A stretch of 64,000 nucleotides of DNA from Streptomyces piniterrae (GCF_005048155.1 NZ_SUMB01000002.1:496001-560000); one strand, 5' to 3'. Shown: positions 32,577 to 41,789, counted from the stretch's first letter. Notes: a model not told the origin generated them from the letters alone. Program-made: numbers and translations.

Positions 32577-33173
32577 TTATCTACCCGTTCCCATTCCCAC
32601 GAGCAGGGTCACCAGTCGCCGTGTCTGTTCACGTGGGTCCTCCGTCGCGGCCCAGCCGGTCATCAGGAGATGGTGGACGGTTCCGACGAGGGCGAGCGCG
32701 ACGGTGGCGGTGTCGGTGCGGTCCGCCAGGCGGCCGAGGCGTTGTTCGGCGTCCAGGTAGGTGACGATCGCGTCCTGAACCGTAGTGAAGCCCGGTGCAC
32801 CGGCCTCCAGTGCCTGGCGCACCCGGAGGGAGGCGCCGGGGCGGGTCATCGCGAGGCCGACGACCGTGGGTTCCATGGACGTCAGGAGCGCGACCGCGAC
32901 GGTGCCGAGGTTGTCGGTGACGGTGGCCTGACCTGCTCGGTCCGGGAGTTCCCCGGCCTGTGCCGCCGTGCGGCCGAGCCGATCCAGAACCAGTTCGGCG
33001 ACGAATTCATCCAGTCCGGCGAAGTGGGTGTGCAGCATGCCCTTGGCGCACCCCGCCTCGCCGGTGATCGCCCTGCTCGTCAGCGCGCCGGGGCCCTCGC
33101 GCGCCAGAACCCGCTCAGCGGCGGCGAACAGCCGCTCGCGAACATCCGGTATCGCTACACCACGCGGTGACAT
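32577..33173 (-). CDS. TetR-family repressor, divergent from a methyltransferase
   Basis: A 198-aa TetR regulator. The HTH region reads RLFAAAERVLAREGPGALTSRAI, continues with GEAGCAKGMLHTHFAGLDEF, and is followed by an all-helical ligand domain. The ATG at 33173 follows AGGAGA. It is divergent from the methyltransferase gene at 33305, with two matching palindromes between them. It most likely represses itself and that gene until a small ligand binds. The ligand is unknown. Confidence 0.93.
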   Translation of the reverse strand: MSPRGVAIPDVRERLFAAAERVLAREGPGALTSRAITGEAGCAKGMLHTHFAGLDEFVAELVLDRLGRTAAQAGELPDRAGQATVTDNLGTVAVALLTSMEPTVVGLAMTRPGASLRVRQALEAGAPGFTTVQDAIVTYLDAEQRLGRLADRTDTATVALALVGTVHHLLMTGWAATEDPREQTRRLVTLLVGMGTGR

Positions 33174-33230
33174 GGGGCCTCTCCTGGTACGTGCGGGTGA
33201 TGGGGCCTGTGACTTTTGATCTTGCCAGTT

Positions 33231-33265
33231 TGGGCGCCCGCCCATACTGTTTGGGCGCACGCCCA
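33231..33265. promoter_or_regulatory. Twin TetR operator palindromes
   Basis: TGGGCGCCCGCCCA (33231-33244) and TGGGCGCACGCCCA (33252-33265) share perfect TGGGCG/CGCCCA arms and are exactly 21 bp apart. Two helical turns would place two TetR dimers on one DNA face. They sit between the divergent repressor and methyltransferase. Confidence 0.75.
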
Positions 33266-33304
33266 TTCTAGTCGGCAGGCCCACAGCCCAGCAGGAGGCA
33301 TCCG

Positions 33305-34228
33305 ATGCATCCGACGGACCCCATGCGCCCGATGGACCCCACGCACTCCACGGAGACGAGTTCCACGGACGGTGCACAACACATCGTCAACATCGATCAA
33401 GCGCAGGCATGGAACGGCTACGAGGGCACGCACTGGGCCCGCAACCGGGACCGTTGGGACGCCGTCAACGCGGGCTTCAACGAGCCCCTGTTCACGGCCG
33501 CCGCCATCGGGGAGCGGGATCGCGTCCTGGACATCGGCTGCGGATCCGGGTGCACGACCCGCCTGGCCGCACGCCGGGCAGTCAACGGCCGGGCCCTGGG
33601 CCTGGACCTGTCGGGGCCGATGCTGGCGCGCGCACGCGAGTCGGCCCGGCATGAGGGCCTCGGCAATGTGGCCTTCGAGCAAGGCGACGCTCAGGTCCAC
33701 GACTTCGAACCGGGCGCGTTCGACGTCGTGATCAGCCGCTTCGGAGTGATGTTCTTCGCCGACCCGGTCGCCGCCTTCGCCAACATCGGGCGTGCGCTGC
33801 GGCCCGGCGGCCGTATGGCCTTCATCTGTGGAGCCGATGCGGAAGGCAACGAATGGCTGCAGACCATCGCGGGACTGCGCGATCTCCTGCCCATCGGGGA
33901 CTTCGGCGCGCCGGGACGTCCGGGAAACCCGGGCATGTTCTCTCTGGCGGACCCGGACAGGACCACCGAGGTGCTGTCCTCCGCCGGATACGAGCACATC
34001 GACTTCGCGCGCGTGGAGGCGTACGGAATCTGGGGCGAGGACGCCGCCGACGCGGCCGCGTTCCTGCTGGACTCCGGCCCCGGGCGCCACCTGACCAGCC
34101 AGGTCGCACCCGAGGTACGGGACCGGGCCCGCCAGGCACTCACGGAGAGCCTGCGGCCCCACGAGGCGAACGGCGCGCTGCGACTGCGCAGCACCGCCTG
34201 GTTGGTGACCGCCGATCGTCCGAAGTGA
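33305..34228 (+). CDS. SAM-dependent class I methyltransferase
   Basis: A 307-aa methyltransferase. Motif I is VLDIGCGSGCTTRLAARRA, the acidic SAM ribose residue is in ALGLDLSGPML, and the post-II region reads FDVVISRFGVMFFADP with the ALRPGGRMAFI motif III. A Met/Pro/Thr-rich N-terminal leader (~25 aa) has several in-frame ATGs, so the exact start is uncertain. It is controlled, by inference, by the divergent TetR protein. The substrate is unknown. Confidence 0.9.
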   Translation: MHPTDPMRPMDPTHSTETSSTDGAQHIVNIDQAQAWNGYEGTHWARNRDRWDAVNAGFNEPLFTAAAIGERDRVLDIGCGSGCTTRLAARRAVNGRALGLDLSGPMLARARESARHEGLGNVAFEQGDAQVHDFEPGAFDVVISRFGVMFFADPVAAFANIGRALRPGGRMAFICGADAEGNEWLQTIAGLRDLLPIGDFGAPGRPGNPGMFSLADPDRTTEVLSSAGYEHIDFARVEAYGIWGEDAADAAAFLLDSGPGRHLTSQVAPEVRDRARQALTESLRPHEANGALRLRSTAWLVTADRPK

Positions 34229-34343
34229 CCCGGTCGGTCGCCCCCTCCAGCACCAAGACCTATGACCGGTGCAGTGAGCTGACGGGTGCAGCCACCACCA
34301 CGCCATCTCCCGTCCGCTGTACACCCTGCTGTACGGTCGAAGC

Positions 34344-34592
34344 ATGTCCAAATCAGTGACGATCAGGATCGACGACGAGCTGCACGCACTGCTGAAGGAA
34401 CGCGCCGAAGCCGAGGGCACCACGGTGACGGCGCTCATCACCCAGGCCGCGCACAACGCCGTACGCGATCCCCGTCTCGAAGGCGCCACCGCCACCTTCC
34501 GCGCCTTCATCGACAGTCATGCGGACGCGTTCGACCAGGCCTTCCCCGATGACGCCCCCGCCCGGCTGGACGGGCCCGGCCGGGCGGCCTGA
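34344..34592 (+). CDS. Ribbon-helix-helix (CopG-type) antitoxin
   Basis: An 82-aa protein whose N terminus MSKSVTIRIDDELHALLKER followed by EGTTVTALITQAA is the RHH/CopG DNA-binding fold. The C-terminal part would bind the partner toxin. The toxin-like gene starts 2 bp after its stop. It probably binds and represses its own promoter in the 34229-34343 gap. Confidence 0.88.
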   Translation: MSKSVTIRIDDELHALLKERAEAEGTTVTALITQAAHNAVRDPRLEGATATFRAFIDSHADAFDQAFPDDAPARLDGPGRAA

Positions 34593-34593
34593 C

Positions 34594-34965
34594 GTGGAGC
34601 TCTATATCGACCTGCGCTGGCTGCTGGAGCGCCAGGCGGATGTGCTGCCCAAGCACCCCACCGTCCATGACTTCTCCAGCCTCGTGGCCGCGGTCGGCCG
34701 CCATCGCGTCGGCACCCCGCGGGTCGGCGCGATCGTCGACAACGCCTGGCGGGCCGCCGCCCTGATGCACGCCATCGTCCGGCTGCGCCCGTTGCCCGCC
34801 CGCAACGCCCTGTTCGGCGCGGGCATCGTCACCGCCTACATGGACGCCGTGGGCGAGAGTCTCGACGTTCCGTACAGAGCGTTGGTCGACCTGGCCCGCG
34901 ACATCGACGCCGGGCGGTCCGACGCGTACGACGCGGCGGACCGCATCCGTACCTGGAAGATGTGA
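34594..34965 (+). CDS. Fic/Doc-like toxin component, degenerate active site
   Basis: A 123-aa protein in the Doc toxin position, starting at GTG 34594 two bases after the antitoxin stop. Length and helical layout (VELYIDLRWLLERQADVLP; RAAALMHAIVRL; LFGAGIVTAYMDAVG) fit the Streptomyces Fic-family toxins. The catalytic HPFx(D/E)GNKR motif is replaced by RLRPLPARNALFG, which lacks the histidine and glycines for AMP or phosphate transfer. It is therefore inactive as a classic Doc kinase, or has a different activity. Confidence 0.72.
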   Translation: MELYIDLRWLLERQADVLPKHPTVHDFSSLVAAVGRHRVGTPRVGAIVDNAWRAAALMHAIVRLRPLPARNALFGAGIVTAYMDAVGESLDVPYRALVDLARDIDAGRSDAYDAADRIRTWKM

Positions 34966-35016
34966 CCCGCACATGGTGGAGCAGCAGCAGTAAGCAACAA
35001 GCAAAGGGAGGCATCC

Positions 35017-36081
35017 ATGGGCCGGGCCGCCACAGCAGTGGACGGGGCACTCGAAGTACCCGCCATCGACATCTCCAGCTGGACGACCGGAACCGAAGCC
35101 GACCGTCGGGCGATCGCGACGGCGGTCGACGAGGCGGCGCGCACGGTCGGATTCATGCAGATCCGGGGGCACGGCATCCCCGAGGGCACGATCACCGCCT
35201 TCGCCGACGCGCTGGACGCGTTCTTCGCGCTTCCCCTGGAGCAGAAGAAGGAACTGCGCCCGCCGTCCCCCGACGTCAATCGCGGCTACACCCCGCCGCG
35301 CACCGAGAAGCTCAGCCTGAGCCTGGGCGTTCCGGCAGCTGTCGAGGACCTCTTCGAGGCGTTCAACGTGGGCTCCGAGGCCGTCGCCTTCCCCGGGCTG
35401 GATCTGCCGGAGGAGCACTACCCGGCCAACCTCTGGCCGTCCGTGCCGGGCTTCCGACAGGCCGTGGGGGAGTGGTGCACCCGAGCAGGCGGGCTCGCCG
35501 AGCGGCTGTTGGAGATCTTCGCCCACGCCCTTGGCCTTGAGGACGGCTACTTCGCCCCGTTCACCGACCACTCCATCGACGTGCTCCGGATGAACCACTA
35601 CATGCTCCCCGAAGGGGAGTTGGTGATCGACCGCGACCAGATGGGAATGGGCGCACACACCGATTACGGCATCGTCACCGTGCTCTGGGCCGATCGTGTC
35701 CCCGGGCTCCAGATCCTCGACGCCGGCGGCGACTGGCACGATGTGCTGCCGGAGCCCGGCTGCCTGCTGGTCAACCTCGGTGACCTGCTGGCCCGTTGGA
35801 CCAACAACCGCTGGCTGTCAACGATGCACCGGGTCCTTCCGCCCACCGATGACAGGGGCCGGGTCGTCCGGCGTCGCTCCGCCGCGTACTTCCACGACGG
35901 GAACTGGGACGCGGAGATCAGCTGCCTGCCCGGCTGCGTGCCGGCAGACGCCGAGCCGCTGTACCCGCCCACGACGGTGAGCCGGCACCTCGCCGAAAAG
36001 CTGGCCGGCTCACGAACCGGCAAACTCAACGCGAACTCACCTCGCGAGGCCGCCCGGCTGCGCGCCGCCAAGGGCGGCTGA
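35017..36081 (+). CDS. 2-Oxoglutarate/Fe(II) oxygenase, isopenicillin-N-synthase family
   Basis: A 354-aa IPNS-like non-haem iron oxygenase. The iron triad is visible as His and Asp in MGAHTDYGIVTVLW and the distal His in TMHRVLPP. The 2-oxoglutarate arginine and serine are in RRRSAAYFHDG. The N-terminal DIOX_N domain contains EVPAIDISSW and FMQIRGHGIP. The family hydroxylates or desaturates small molecules. No substrate is indicated, and neighbours are a toxin-antitoxin-like pair and membrane proteins. GGGAGG precedes the ATG by 10 bases. Confidence 0.94.
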   Translation: MGRAATAVDGALEVPAIDISSWTTGTEADRRAIATAVDEAARTVGFMQIRGHGIPEGTITAFADALDAFFALPLEQKKELRPPSPDVNRGYTPPRTEKLSLSLGVPAAVEDLFEAFNVGSEAVAFPGLDLPEEHYPANLWPSVPGFRQAVGEWCTRAGGLAERLLEIFAHALGLEDGYFAPFTDHSIDVLRMNHYMLPEGELVIDRDQMGMGAHTDYGIVTVLWADRVPGLQILDAGGDWHDVLPEPGCLLVNLGDLLARWTNNRWLSTMHRVLPPTDDRGRVVRRRSAAYFHDGNWDAEISCLPGCVPADAEPLYPPTTVSRHLAEKLAGSRTGKLNANSPREAARLRAAKGG

Positions 36082-36199
36082 GAGCCGGCGACGTCCGCGA
36101 TGACATGCCCGTCGATCTCCCGGCGGAGTCGCTCCTCGTCCGCTTGGTGGAGCGTGATGGTTCTCCGGCGGGAAGCGGGCGGCTTCGGCACTGGACAGC

Positions 36200-36742
36200 A
36201 TGGAGTCCATGACCGTTGAAACGTATGCCACCCTGATCCGCCGCAAGCTCCTCACGCCCGCCGGGCCCGTACCCGCGCGGCCCTTCGTCCGACTGGCCGC
36301 GGGCCTGGCGATCGTCGAGATGCTGGTGTACACCGCGCAGAAGGTGTACATGGCGGCGCGAGGCGAGGTCGGCATGCCTGGACACCCCGCTCCTGCGGCC
36401 GTGCAGGCACAGTTCGAGCACGCGGGGTTGGCTCAGGCGGGCAATGCGTCGCTCGGCCTGATCGCGGCGCTGGTGGCGCTGGCGACCGTCACCCGCTGGG
36501 GCTCCCGCATCCCCCGGTGGATGCTGCTCTGCGCCGTGTCGCTCGCCTCGGTGATGCAGTCGTTGGGAGCGGTGATCATGATCCAGCGTGCGGACCTCGA
36601 CCTGGCGCACCTTGACGGGAGCGCCGCGTTCGAGGTGGTGTCGGGAGGCGTCCAGATCGCGGCGTGGCTCGTAGTGGCGACGTCCTACTACGTGCGCAGC
36701 CGCCCGGCCCGCGTCGGCCTGACGACGGGTGCGTTCCGGTGA
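36200..36742 (+). CDS. Four-helix integral membrane protein, unknown family
   Basis: A 180-aa protein with about four hydrophobic helices (LAAGLAIVEMLVYTA; ASLGLIAALVALATVT; WMLLCAVSLASVMQSL; VQIAAWLVVATSYYV). No motif is recognised. A second ATG nine bases downstream is an alternative start. Its stop overlaps the GTG of the next membrane protein gene, so the two are coupled. Confidence 0.75.
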   Translation: MESMTVETYATLIRRKLLTPAGPVPARPFVRLAAGLAIVEMLVYTAQKVYMAARGEVGMPGHPAPAAVQAQFEHAGLAQAGNASLGLIAALVALATVTRWGSRIPRWMLLCAVSLASVMQSLGAVIMIQRADLDLAHLDGSAAFEVVSGGVQIAAWLVVATSYYVRSRPARVGLTTGAFR

Positions 36743-37392
36743 CCTCGATTCCATCGGTGGACGGAGTGCCATCGGTGGACGGGGTGACGTCGTCGGACGC
36801 GGAGACGTCGGTGGACGCGGTGTCAGCCACTCCTCGCGTGCAGACGGCAGCGGCCTACGTGGCCTTGGTCTGCGCACTCGCCTACGGTGCGATGAAGCTC
36901 GACTGGGCATGGGGCGGCGACTTTCTGATGCGGCAGACTCCGCTGCCCCCCACCGCCAGGGACGAGCTGCTGGGTCACACCACGGGCTCGGTCATCCAGG
37001 ACTGGGCGTCCGTGGCGCTCTCCCTGGTGGGCATGGCGGCCGCGCTCCATCTGGCGGGCCGCTTCCGGCCGCACGGGAAGATCCGCCGGTGGGCGCTGCT
37101 CGCCGGCTCCTGGGCCGGGTGCGCGTTCATGGTGGCGCGCGCGGTCGGGATCCTGGGCTACGGGTTCGTCAACGACGTGCGGCTGCTGGCCGGCGCGGTC
37201 CCCGTCCCTCCCGCGTACGCGGATCTGGCGCGCGACCAGGCCCGTTGGGACCTTCTGCTGTGGTCGCCGTACTGGCTGCTCTTCGGTACGTGCTGGGCGG
37301 TCGCGGCCTGGCACTATCGGCACGAGGGGCGGGGACGGCGGCGGGGACGTGCACGCGGACGTGGACGCCTACGAGGACGTGGACGCGGATGA
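36739..37392 (+). CDS. Integral membrane protein with Arg/Gly-rich tail, unknown family
   Basis: A 217-aa protein starting at GTG 36739 inside the previous stop codon (GTGA). The first 30 residues carry a PSVDGV repeat. About four hydrophobic helices follow (YVALVCALAYGAMKL; SVALSLVGMAAALHLAG; LLAGSWAGCAFMVARAVG; WSPYWLLFGTCWAVAAW). The tail is a GRGRRRGRARGRG run encoded by near-repeat DNA. The function is unknown and it is coupled to the upstream membrane protein. The following 279 bp have no supported gene. Confidence 0.75.
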   Translation: MTSIPSVDGVPSVDGVTSSDAETSVDAVSATPRVQTAAAYVALVCALAYGAMKLDWAWGGDFLMRQTPLPPTARDELLGHTTGSVIQDWASVALSLVGMAAALHLAGRFRPHGKIRRWALLAGSWAGCAFMVARAVGILGYGFVNDVRLLAGAVPVPPAYADLARDQARWDLLLWSPYWLLFGTCWAVAAWHYRHEGRGRRRGRARGRGRLRGRGRG

Positions 37393-37671
37393 GGACGTGG
37401 ACACGCCTCGGCCATTCGTGGCGGCGCCTCAGCCGGCGCCGGCTTGCGTCATCCCCTTTACACCATGGCGGTGACACCGCCTCGGTGATCCGGGCCATCC
37501 AATGGGTGATCATCGGGCGCCTCGCCACTCGAAGGGCCCATGCCGTAACTCCAATGCGGCGATCTCCGGTGGTGCCGGACCGTAATCCGGCCGACGGTGA
37601 TCACGTCGCTACTGCGATTCGTGCGCTGACGATGTGTCGGCCTTCGCGGGCGCGGCGAAAGGAACATCCCC

Positions 37672-38334
37672 ATGCGCGCTATCCGAACGCTGTATAGCTC
37701 CGCCGCCTCCGCCGCCATCACCGTGGCCCTTGCGATCTCCGCTCCCGCATCCCATGCCGTGACCGCGTCGGAGGACTGGGGCCAGGATGAATCCGGCTAT
37801 TCCACCGGCAGCGACCAGCAAGAGGACCCCTGGAAGGGCGCCCAGGAATCGTCTGGGACGGGCGACCGGGACAGGTCTGGGGCGGCTGGGCACAACGAGT
37901 CCGGTGCGGCTGGTCAGGACAAGTCCGGCGCGGCCGGGCAGGAGAAGTCCGGTGCAGCTGAGCAGGACAAGCCAGACGCGGCTGGTCAGGACAAGTCCGG
38001 GACGGCTGGGCACGAAAAGCCCGGGGCGGCTGGACACGACAAGACCGGCGCGGGCGGGCACAACAAGTCCGGGACCGGCGAGCGCGACAAGTCCGGGACC
38101 GCCGACCGCCGCGACGGGTCTTCGAAGGGTGCTCACGACGAGTCCGTGAAGGGCGGCCACGACAAGCCCGGCCATGGCAGGAAGCCGCACGGTGGCGTCC
38201 ACACGGGGGGCGGTGCCATGGGCCTCTCCGGCGGCAGCCTGGCGGCCGGGTCGGTCCTGATGGTCGGTGGCCTCGGTGCCGGCGTGTACATGTTGCGCCG
38301 TCGGCGTCAGGTCTCGGATGCTGCGGCGTCCTGA
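37672..38334 (+). CDS. Secreted/membrane-anchored protein with Gly-Ala-Lys-Ser repeats
   Basis: A 220-aa protein. A signal peptide (TLYSSAASAAITVALAISAPASHA) is followed by ~100 residues of imperfect 10-11-residue repeats such as GAAGQDKSGAAGQEKSGAAE. A Gly/His-rich stretch and a C-terminal hydrophobic helix (SLAAGSVLMVGGLGAGVYML) with a basic stop-transfer tail RRRR follow. No LPxTG or LAxTG is visible before the helix. The class F sortase gene follows after 147 bp, which suggests it is the sortase's partner or substrate. It is probably exported through Sec and exposed at the cell surface. Confidence 0.85.
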   Translation: MRAIRTLYSSAASAAITVALAISAPASHAVTASEDWGQDESGYSTGSDQQEDPWKGAQESSGTGDRDRSGAAGHNESGAAGQDKSGAAGQEKSGAAEQDKPDAAGQDKSGTAGHEKPGAAGHDKTGAGGHNKSGTGERDKSGTADRRDGSSKGAHDESVKGGHDKPGHGRKPHGGVHTGGGAMGLSGGSLAAGSVLMVGGLGAGVYMLRRRRQVSDAAAS

Positions 38335-38481
38335 TCCGGCTGTCCCGCCGTATATCGCCGTGCGTACGTGGCCACCGTTGCTCCGCCGACGGTGGCCACG
38401 GCGATTCCGCTTACGCCGTCCGTGGCTCCGTGAGGCCCGTTCGACACCGAGGTGACGCCCGCTCACGAAAGGCACCACCTG

Positions 38482-39336
38482 ATGACCATCCACCAGCAGA
38501 GCCAGCCGACCCAACCAGGACAGCCGAGCCAGCAGAGCCAACCAGGCCAGCCGGGCCAGCCGGGCTCCCCGTCCCCAGGTCACCCGACCCAGCCGGGCCC
38601 CCCGCCCCCAGGACCTCAGGGCCAGACCGCGCAACTGGTTCCACAACACCAACCGAGGCAACCGAAGCCGTCCCGCAGCGCCCCCACGACCGCCCCCACG
38701 ACCCGTTCCCTTGACCACGGCCTGGTGTGGTGCGCCGCGGCCGTGCTGCTGGGCGGCTTCCTCGTCTACAACTCCGTAGAGGTGGCCGAGGATCCCCCAC
38801 CGCAGGACCGCCCCCCGAAGGTCGCCTCCGCCACCCCCAAGGCGGCCGCCCGCCCTGTCGGCCCGGCGCTGCCCCCTTCCGTCCCGAAGCGGCTCATCAT
38901 CCCGGAACTCGCCATCGACGCCCCCTTCGCCCCGTTGTCGATCGGCCCGTCCGGTCAGCTCAACGCACCCCCCGCGGGGAACAACAACCTCGTCGGCTGG
39001 TACCGCGACGGGGTCTCGCCCGGCGAGCGTGGTTCGTCGATCATCGCGGGGCATGTCGACACCAAGACAGGACCGGGAGTGTTCTTGCAGCTCAGCACGC
39101 TCGGACCCGGGAGCATGCTCGACGTCGCCCGTGAAGACGGCAGCACCGCCACGTTCAAGGTCGACTCCGTCGAGACCTTCAGTAAAGCGGACTTCCCCAA
39201 CGACCGGGTCTACGCGGACACGCCGTCCGCGCAACTCCGTCTGATCACCTGTGGGGGAGCGTACGACCACAAGGCAAGGGACTACGTCGACAACGTGGTG
39301 GTCTTCGCGCACCTGGTCTCCTCGAAGCGGGCCTAG
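38482..39336 (+). CDS. Class F sortase
   Basis: A 284-aa membrane-bound sortase. A Pro/Gln-rich cytoplasmic leader with QPGQPGQPG repeats (~1-75) precedes one transmembrane helix (VWCAAAVLLGGFLVYN). The extracytoplasmic beta-barrel has the catalytic His in SSIIAGHVDTKTG and Cys in LRLITCGGAYDH. Class F sortases are the actinobacterial group with poorly known substrates. The ATG at 38482 is chosen for GAAAGG upstream; a GTG 30 bases earlier is possible. The repeat protein just upstream is the natural partner. Confidence 0.93.
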   Translation: MTIHQQSQPTQPGQPSQQSQPGQPGQPGSPSPGHPTQPGPPPPGPQGQTAQLVPQHQPRQPKPSRSAPTTAPTTRSLDHGLVWCAAAVLLGGFLVYNSVEVAEDPPPQDRPPKVASATPKAAARPVGPALPPSVPKRLIIPELAIDAPFAPLSIGPSGQLNAPPAGNNNLVGWYRDGVSPGERGSSIIAGHVDTKTGPGVFLQLSTLGPGSMLDVAREDGSTATFKVDSVETFSKADFPNDRVYADTPSAQLRLITCGGAYDHKARDYVDNVVVFAHLVSSKRA

Positions 39337-39433
39337 TGCGCCGCCGCTGCCTTGGCAGCGGACCGGTCAGGTCGTCGCCCCTGTCGCCCGCCGTCGAGCG
39401 CGTGCGGCGAGGGCGCCGTTAGCATGCACAACC

Positions 39434-39865
39434 ATGATCACTCGCCGAGCAGACGGCTACGAAATCGATACCGATCCGGACCGTCTCGACATCGACCTGA
39501 TGCACAACTGGCTCTCGACCGACGCGTTCTGGGCTCTGGGCCGAAGCCGTGAAGTGGTGGAGCAGTCGGCTCGCGCTTCTCTCAATTTCGGTCTCTACGA
39601 TGCGCACGGGGCCCAAGTCGCCTATGCGCGCGTCGTCACCGATCTGACGACCTTAGCCTGGCTCTGTGATGTCTACGTCGACCGCGACCACCGCGGCTCA
39701 GGTCTTGGCACCTGGCTGGCCGCCGCGGTGCGCGACCACCTCGCCCCGTACAAGCTCAAGCGGGTGCTGCTGTCCACCCTTGACGCGCACAGCGTTTACG
39801 CCAAGGTGGGCTTCGTCCCGTTCCCGGACCCCGAGAAGCTGATGATCATGGGCGCTGTGCAGTGA
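39434..39865 (+). CDS. GNAT-family N-acetyltransferase
   Basis: A 143-aa GNAT. The acetyl-CoA motif A reads LCDVYVDRDHRGSGLGTWL, and the C-terminal motif reads AHSVYAKVGFVPFPDPEKLM. It starts MITRRADGYEI at ATG 39434. Small single-domain GNATs of this type acetylate amines; the substrate is unknown. It is on the same strand as the sortase but 97 bp apart and not obviously linked. Confidence 0.9.
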   Translation: MITRRADGYEIDTDPDRLDIDLMHNWLSTDAFWALGRSREVVEQSARASLNFGLYDAHGAQVAYARVVTDLTTLAWLCDVYVDRDHRGSGLGTWLAAAVRDHLAPYKLKRVLLSTLDAHSVYAKVGFVPFPDPEKLMIMGAVQ

Positions 39866-39986
39866 TCATGAGCTCTGTGCAGTGATCGCGGGCCACGTCG
39901 CCGGGCGGCCGGTCTGTGTGTGAAGCCGGGCGTCCCTGCCAGGCGGCAGACCGGCTGTTGTCAGTGCCGGCGTCTAGGGTTCTCAT

Positions 39987-41789
39987 ATGAGTTCCTTGGC
40001 CGACCCGAGCGTCGCGTTCCTCTGGCAGACGGTTGTCTACCGGGACTTCGACGTCGAGCTCGACGAACCGGGCCGCCGCAGCGGTGCGGCGCTCGAGTTG
40101 CTGATGGCCGACCTCGGGATACCGGACGATGCGGAGGGCTTTGACCTCGTAGGCGAGTGGGCGGATCAGCTGTCCAGAACTCTCACGGCGGGGCTCCCCG
40201 CCCTTCTGGCACGGCTCTCCCACCCGGACACAACGGTGCGACGCATCCTGCCCGTTGTCTTCGCCTACGCGGACGCGCCCGCGGACGAGGTGGTCCCCGC
40301 CCTCCTGGCCCACAGCGCGAGCGACCCCGATGCCCCGGTGCGGCTCGGCCTGCTCTTCGCCCTGGGACTGCACTGCGATATTCCGGAGGTGCGCGACCAC
40401 CTGCTCCGCCGCATGCGTGGCGAGCAGCCGGCAGACGCGCTGGGTGCCGCCCTGGGGCTGCTGCTCCCACCGGTCGCGGAGACCGACGACGAAGTGATCG
40501 AGGAAGTGCTCGACGTCCTCACACTGTGCGCCGGCCCGGCCGGTGAAGCGCTGTCGGAGCTGGCTTGGTGCGACCCGGAATGGGTCGGCCGCCAGGTGCC
40601 CTACGGCCCGGTGTCCGTGGTCGATGACTGGCTCACTCCTACACCCGAGCTGCGCTCCCGGTGGCTGACCCGCATGCTGTCCGGTCTGTCGGACGGCCGC
40701 CTCGATGCCGCCACGGCACCCATACTGATCGAGGCCGCGGACCGGTTGTTCCAGAAGGACCGCGACCTCTACGCGGACCATGCCGCGACCGTCGCATCGC
40801 TGGTTGAACACCCGCATCCCGTGGTGCGGCGAGAGGCCGTCGCGACCAACTACCTCCCCGCAGACACCGGCTATACCGAAGCCCTGGCGAGAGTCCTGCA
40901 GCGCCCGCCCCAGGGCCCTGCCCCGGACACGCAGGACCCTGACCCGGACATACAGGGCCCCGACCCGGACATGCAGGGCCCTGACCCGGACGTATTCGAC
41001 AAGGCGCTGTACGTCCTGGCCCGGCGCGGCGATCCCCGGTGTGCGGCACCGATACGGGAGAAAATCGGGCGGGGCACGGCGCATGCCGGACTGCTCGACG
41101 TGGCGAAGGACTTGGCCGACCAGCTGTGGCCGCACGTCCGGGCGCGGCTCGGCCAAGAGCTTGCGGCCGCCGAGGTCTGCGCGCTGTTGCGTGGCACCTC
41201 ACCATGGCGCGGGGGCGAGCCGGCCGTCCCGCAGGTCATCACCACACTGGAGAGGTTGAGCCGCGGCATCGACGCCACGGAAAGCCCCGAGTTCGACGAG
41301 CTCGAAGCGGCCTCCGCGGCCTGCATGTTCCTGCGCAAGTGGGGGCTGTCCGACCCGCGTGCACTGGCGACCCTGCGGAGAGTCTCCGTCGGAGAAGACC
41401 TGGAGATCGGGCTTTCCGCCATCCGCGCACTCATGGGACTTGGCGAGTCCTCGGACGACGAAGTCGTACAGCTGCTGCTGAACGTACTGGCGCGCCGTGC
41501 TCGTCCCGGCCGTACCGCCGGACGGCGGGGGTGGCGATTCGACACCAACGCCTGTGGCTGGCTTGGCGAGTTGGGCCCGCGCGCCCAACTCGCCGCCGCT
41601 TCCCTGCGCCGCATACGCGACACCACGACAGAGGCACACGAACTGCGCGTAGCCGCGGCCCATGCGCTCTGGAGGATAGACGGTGATGCGGATGGCGCCC
41701 TGCCCGTCCTCCGCGAGTACGCCACCTCGGAAGACCGCCTCGGCGCACGTGCCCGGGACGCCGTCAGACGTATCGAGTCCGCGCCATAG
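39987..41789 (+). CDS. HEAT-repeat protein
   Basis: A 600-aa soluble protein made of alpha-solenoid (HEAT-like) repeats, e.g. LLARLSHPDTTVRRILPVVF, DPDAPVRLGLLFALGLHCD and LEIGLSAIRALMGLGESSDD. Residues ~305-330 contain a charged insertion of DPDxQGPDPDxQ repeats encoded by an 18-bp tandem repeat near 40930-40990. There is no catalytic motif, so it is probably a scaffold. The ATG at 39987 is the only reasonable start. Confidence 0.88.
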   Translation: MSSLADPSVAFLWQTVVYRDFDVELDEPGRRSGAALELLMADLGIPDDAEGFDLVGEWADQLSRTLTAGLPALLARLSHPDTTVRRILPVVFAYADAPADEVVPALLAHSASDPDAPVRLGLLFALGLHCDIPEVRDHLLRRMRGEQPADALGAALGLLLPPVAETDDEVIEEVLDVLTLCAGPAGEALSELAWCDPEWVGRQVPYGPVSVVDDWLTPTPELRSRWLTRMLSGLSDGRLDAATAPILIEAADRLFQKDRDLYADHAATVASLVEHPHPVVRREAVATNYLPADTGYTEALARVLQRPPQGPAPDTQDPDPDIQGPDPDMQGPDPDVFDKALYVLARRGDPRCAAPIREKIGRGTAHAGLLDVAKDLADQLWPHVRARLGQELAAAEVCALLRGTSPWRGGEPAVPQVITTLERLSRGIDATESPEFDELEAASAACMFLRKWGLSDPRALATLRRVSVGEDLEIGLSAIRALMGLGESSDDEVVQLLLNVLARRARPGRTAGRRGWRFDTNACGWLGELGPRAQLAAASLRRIRDTTTEAHELRVAAAHALWRIDGDADGALPVLREYATSEDRLGARARDAVRRIESAP

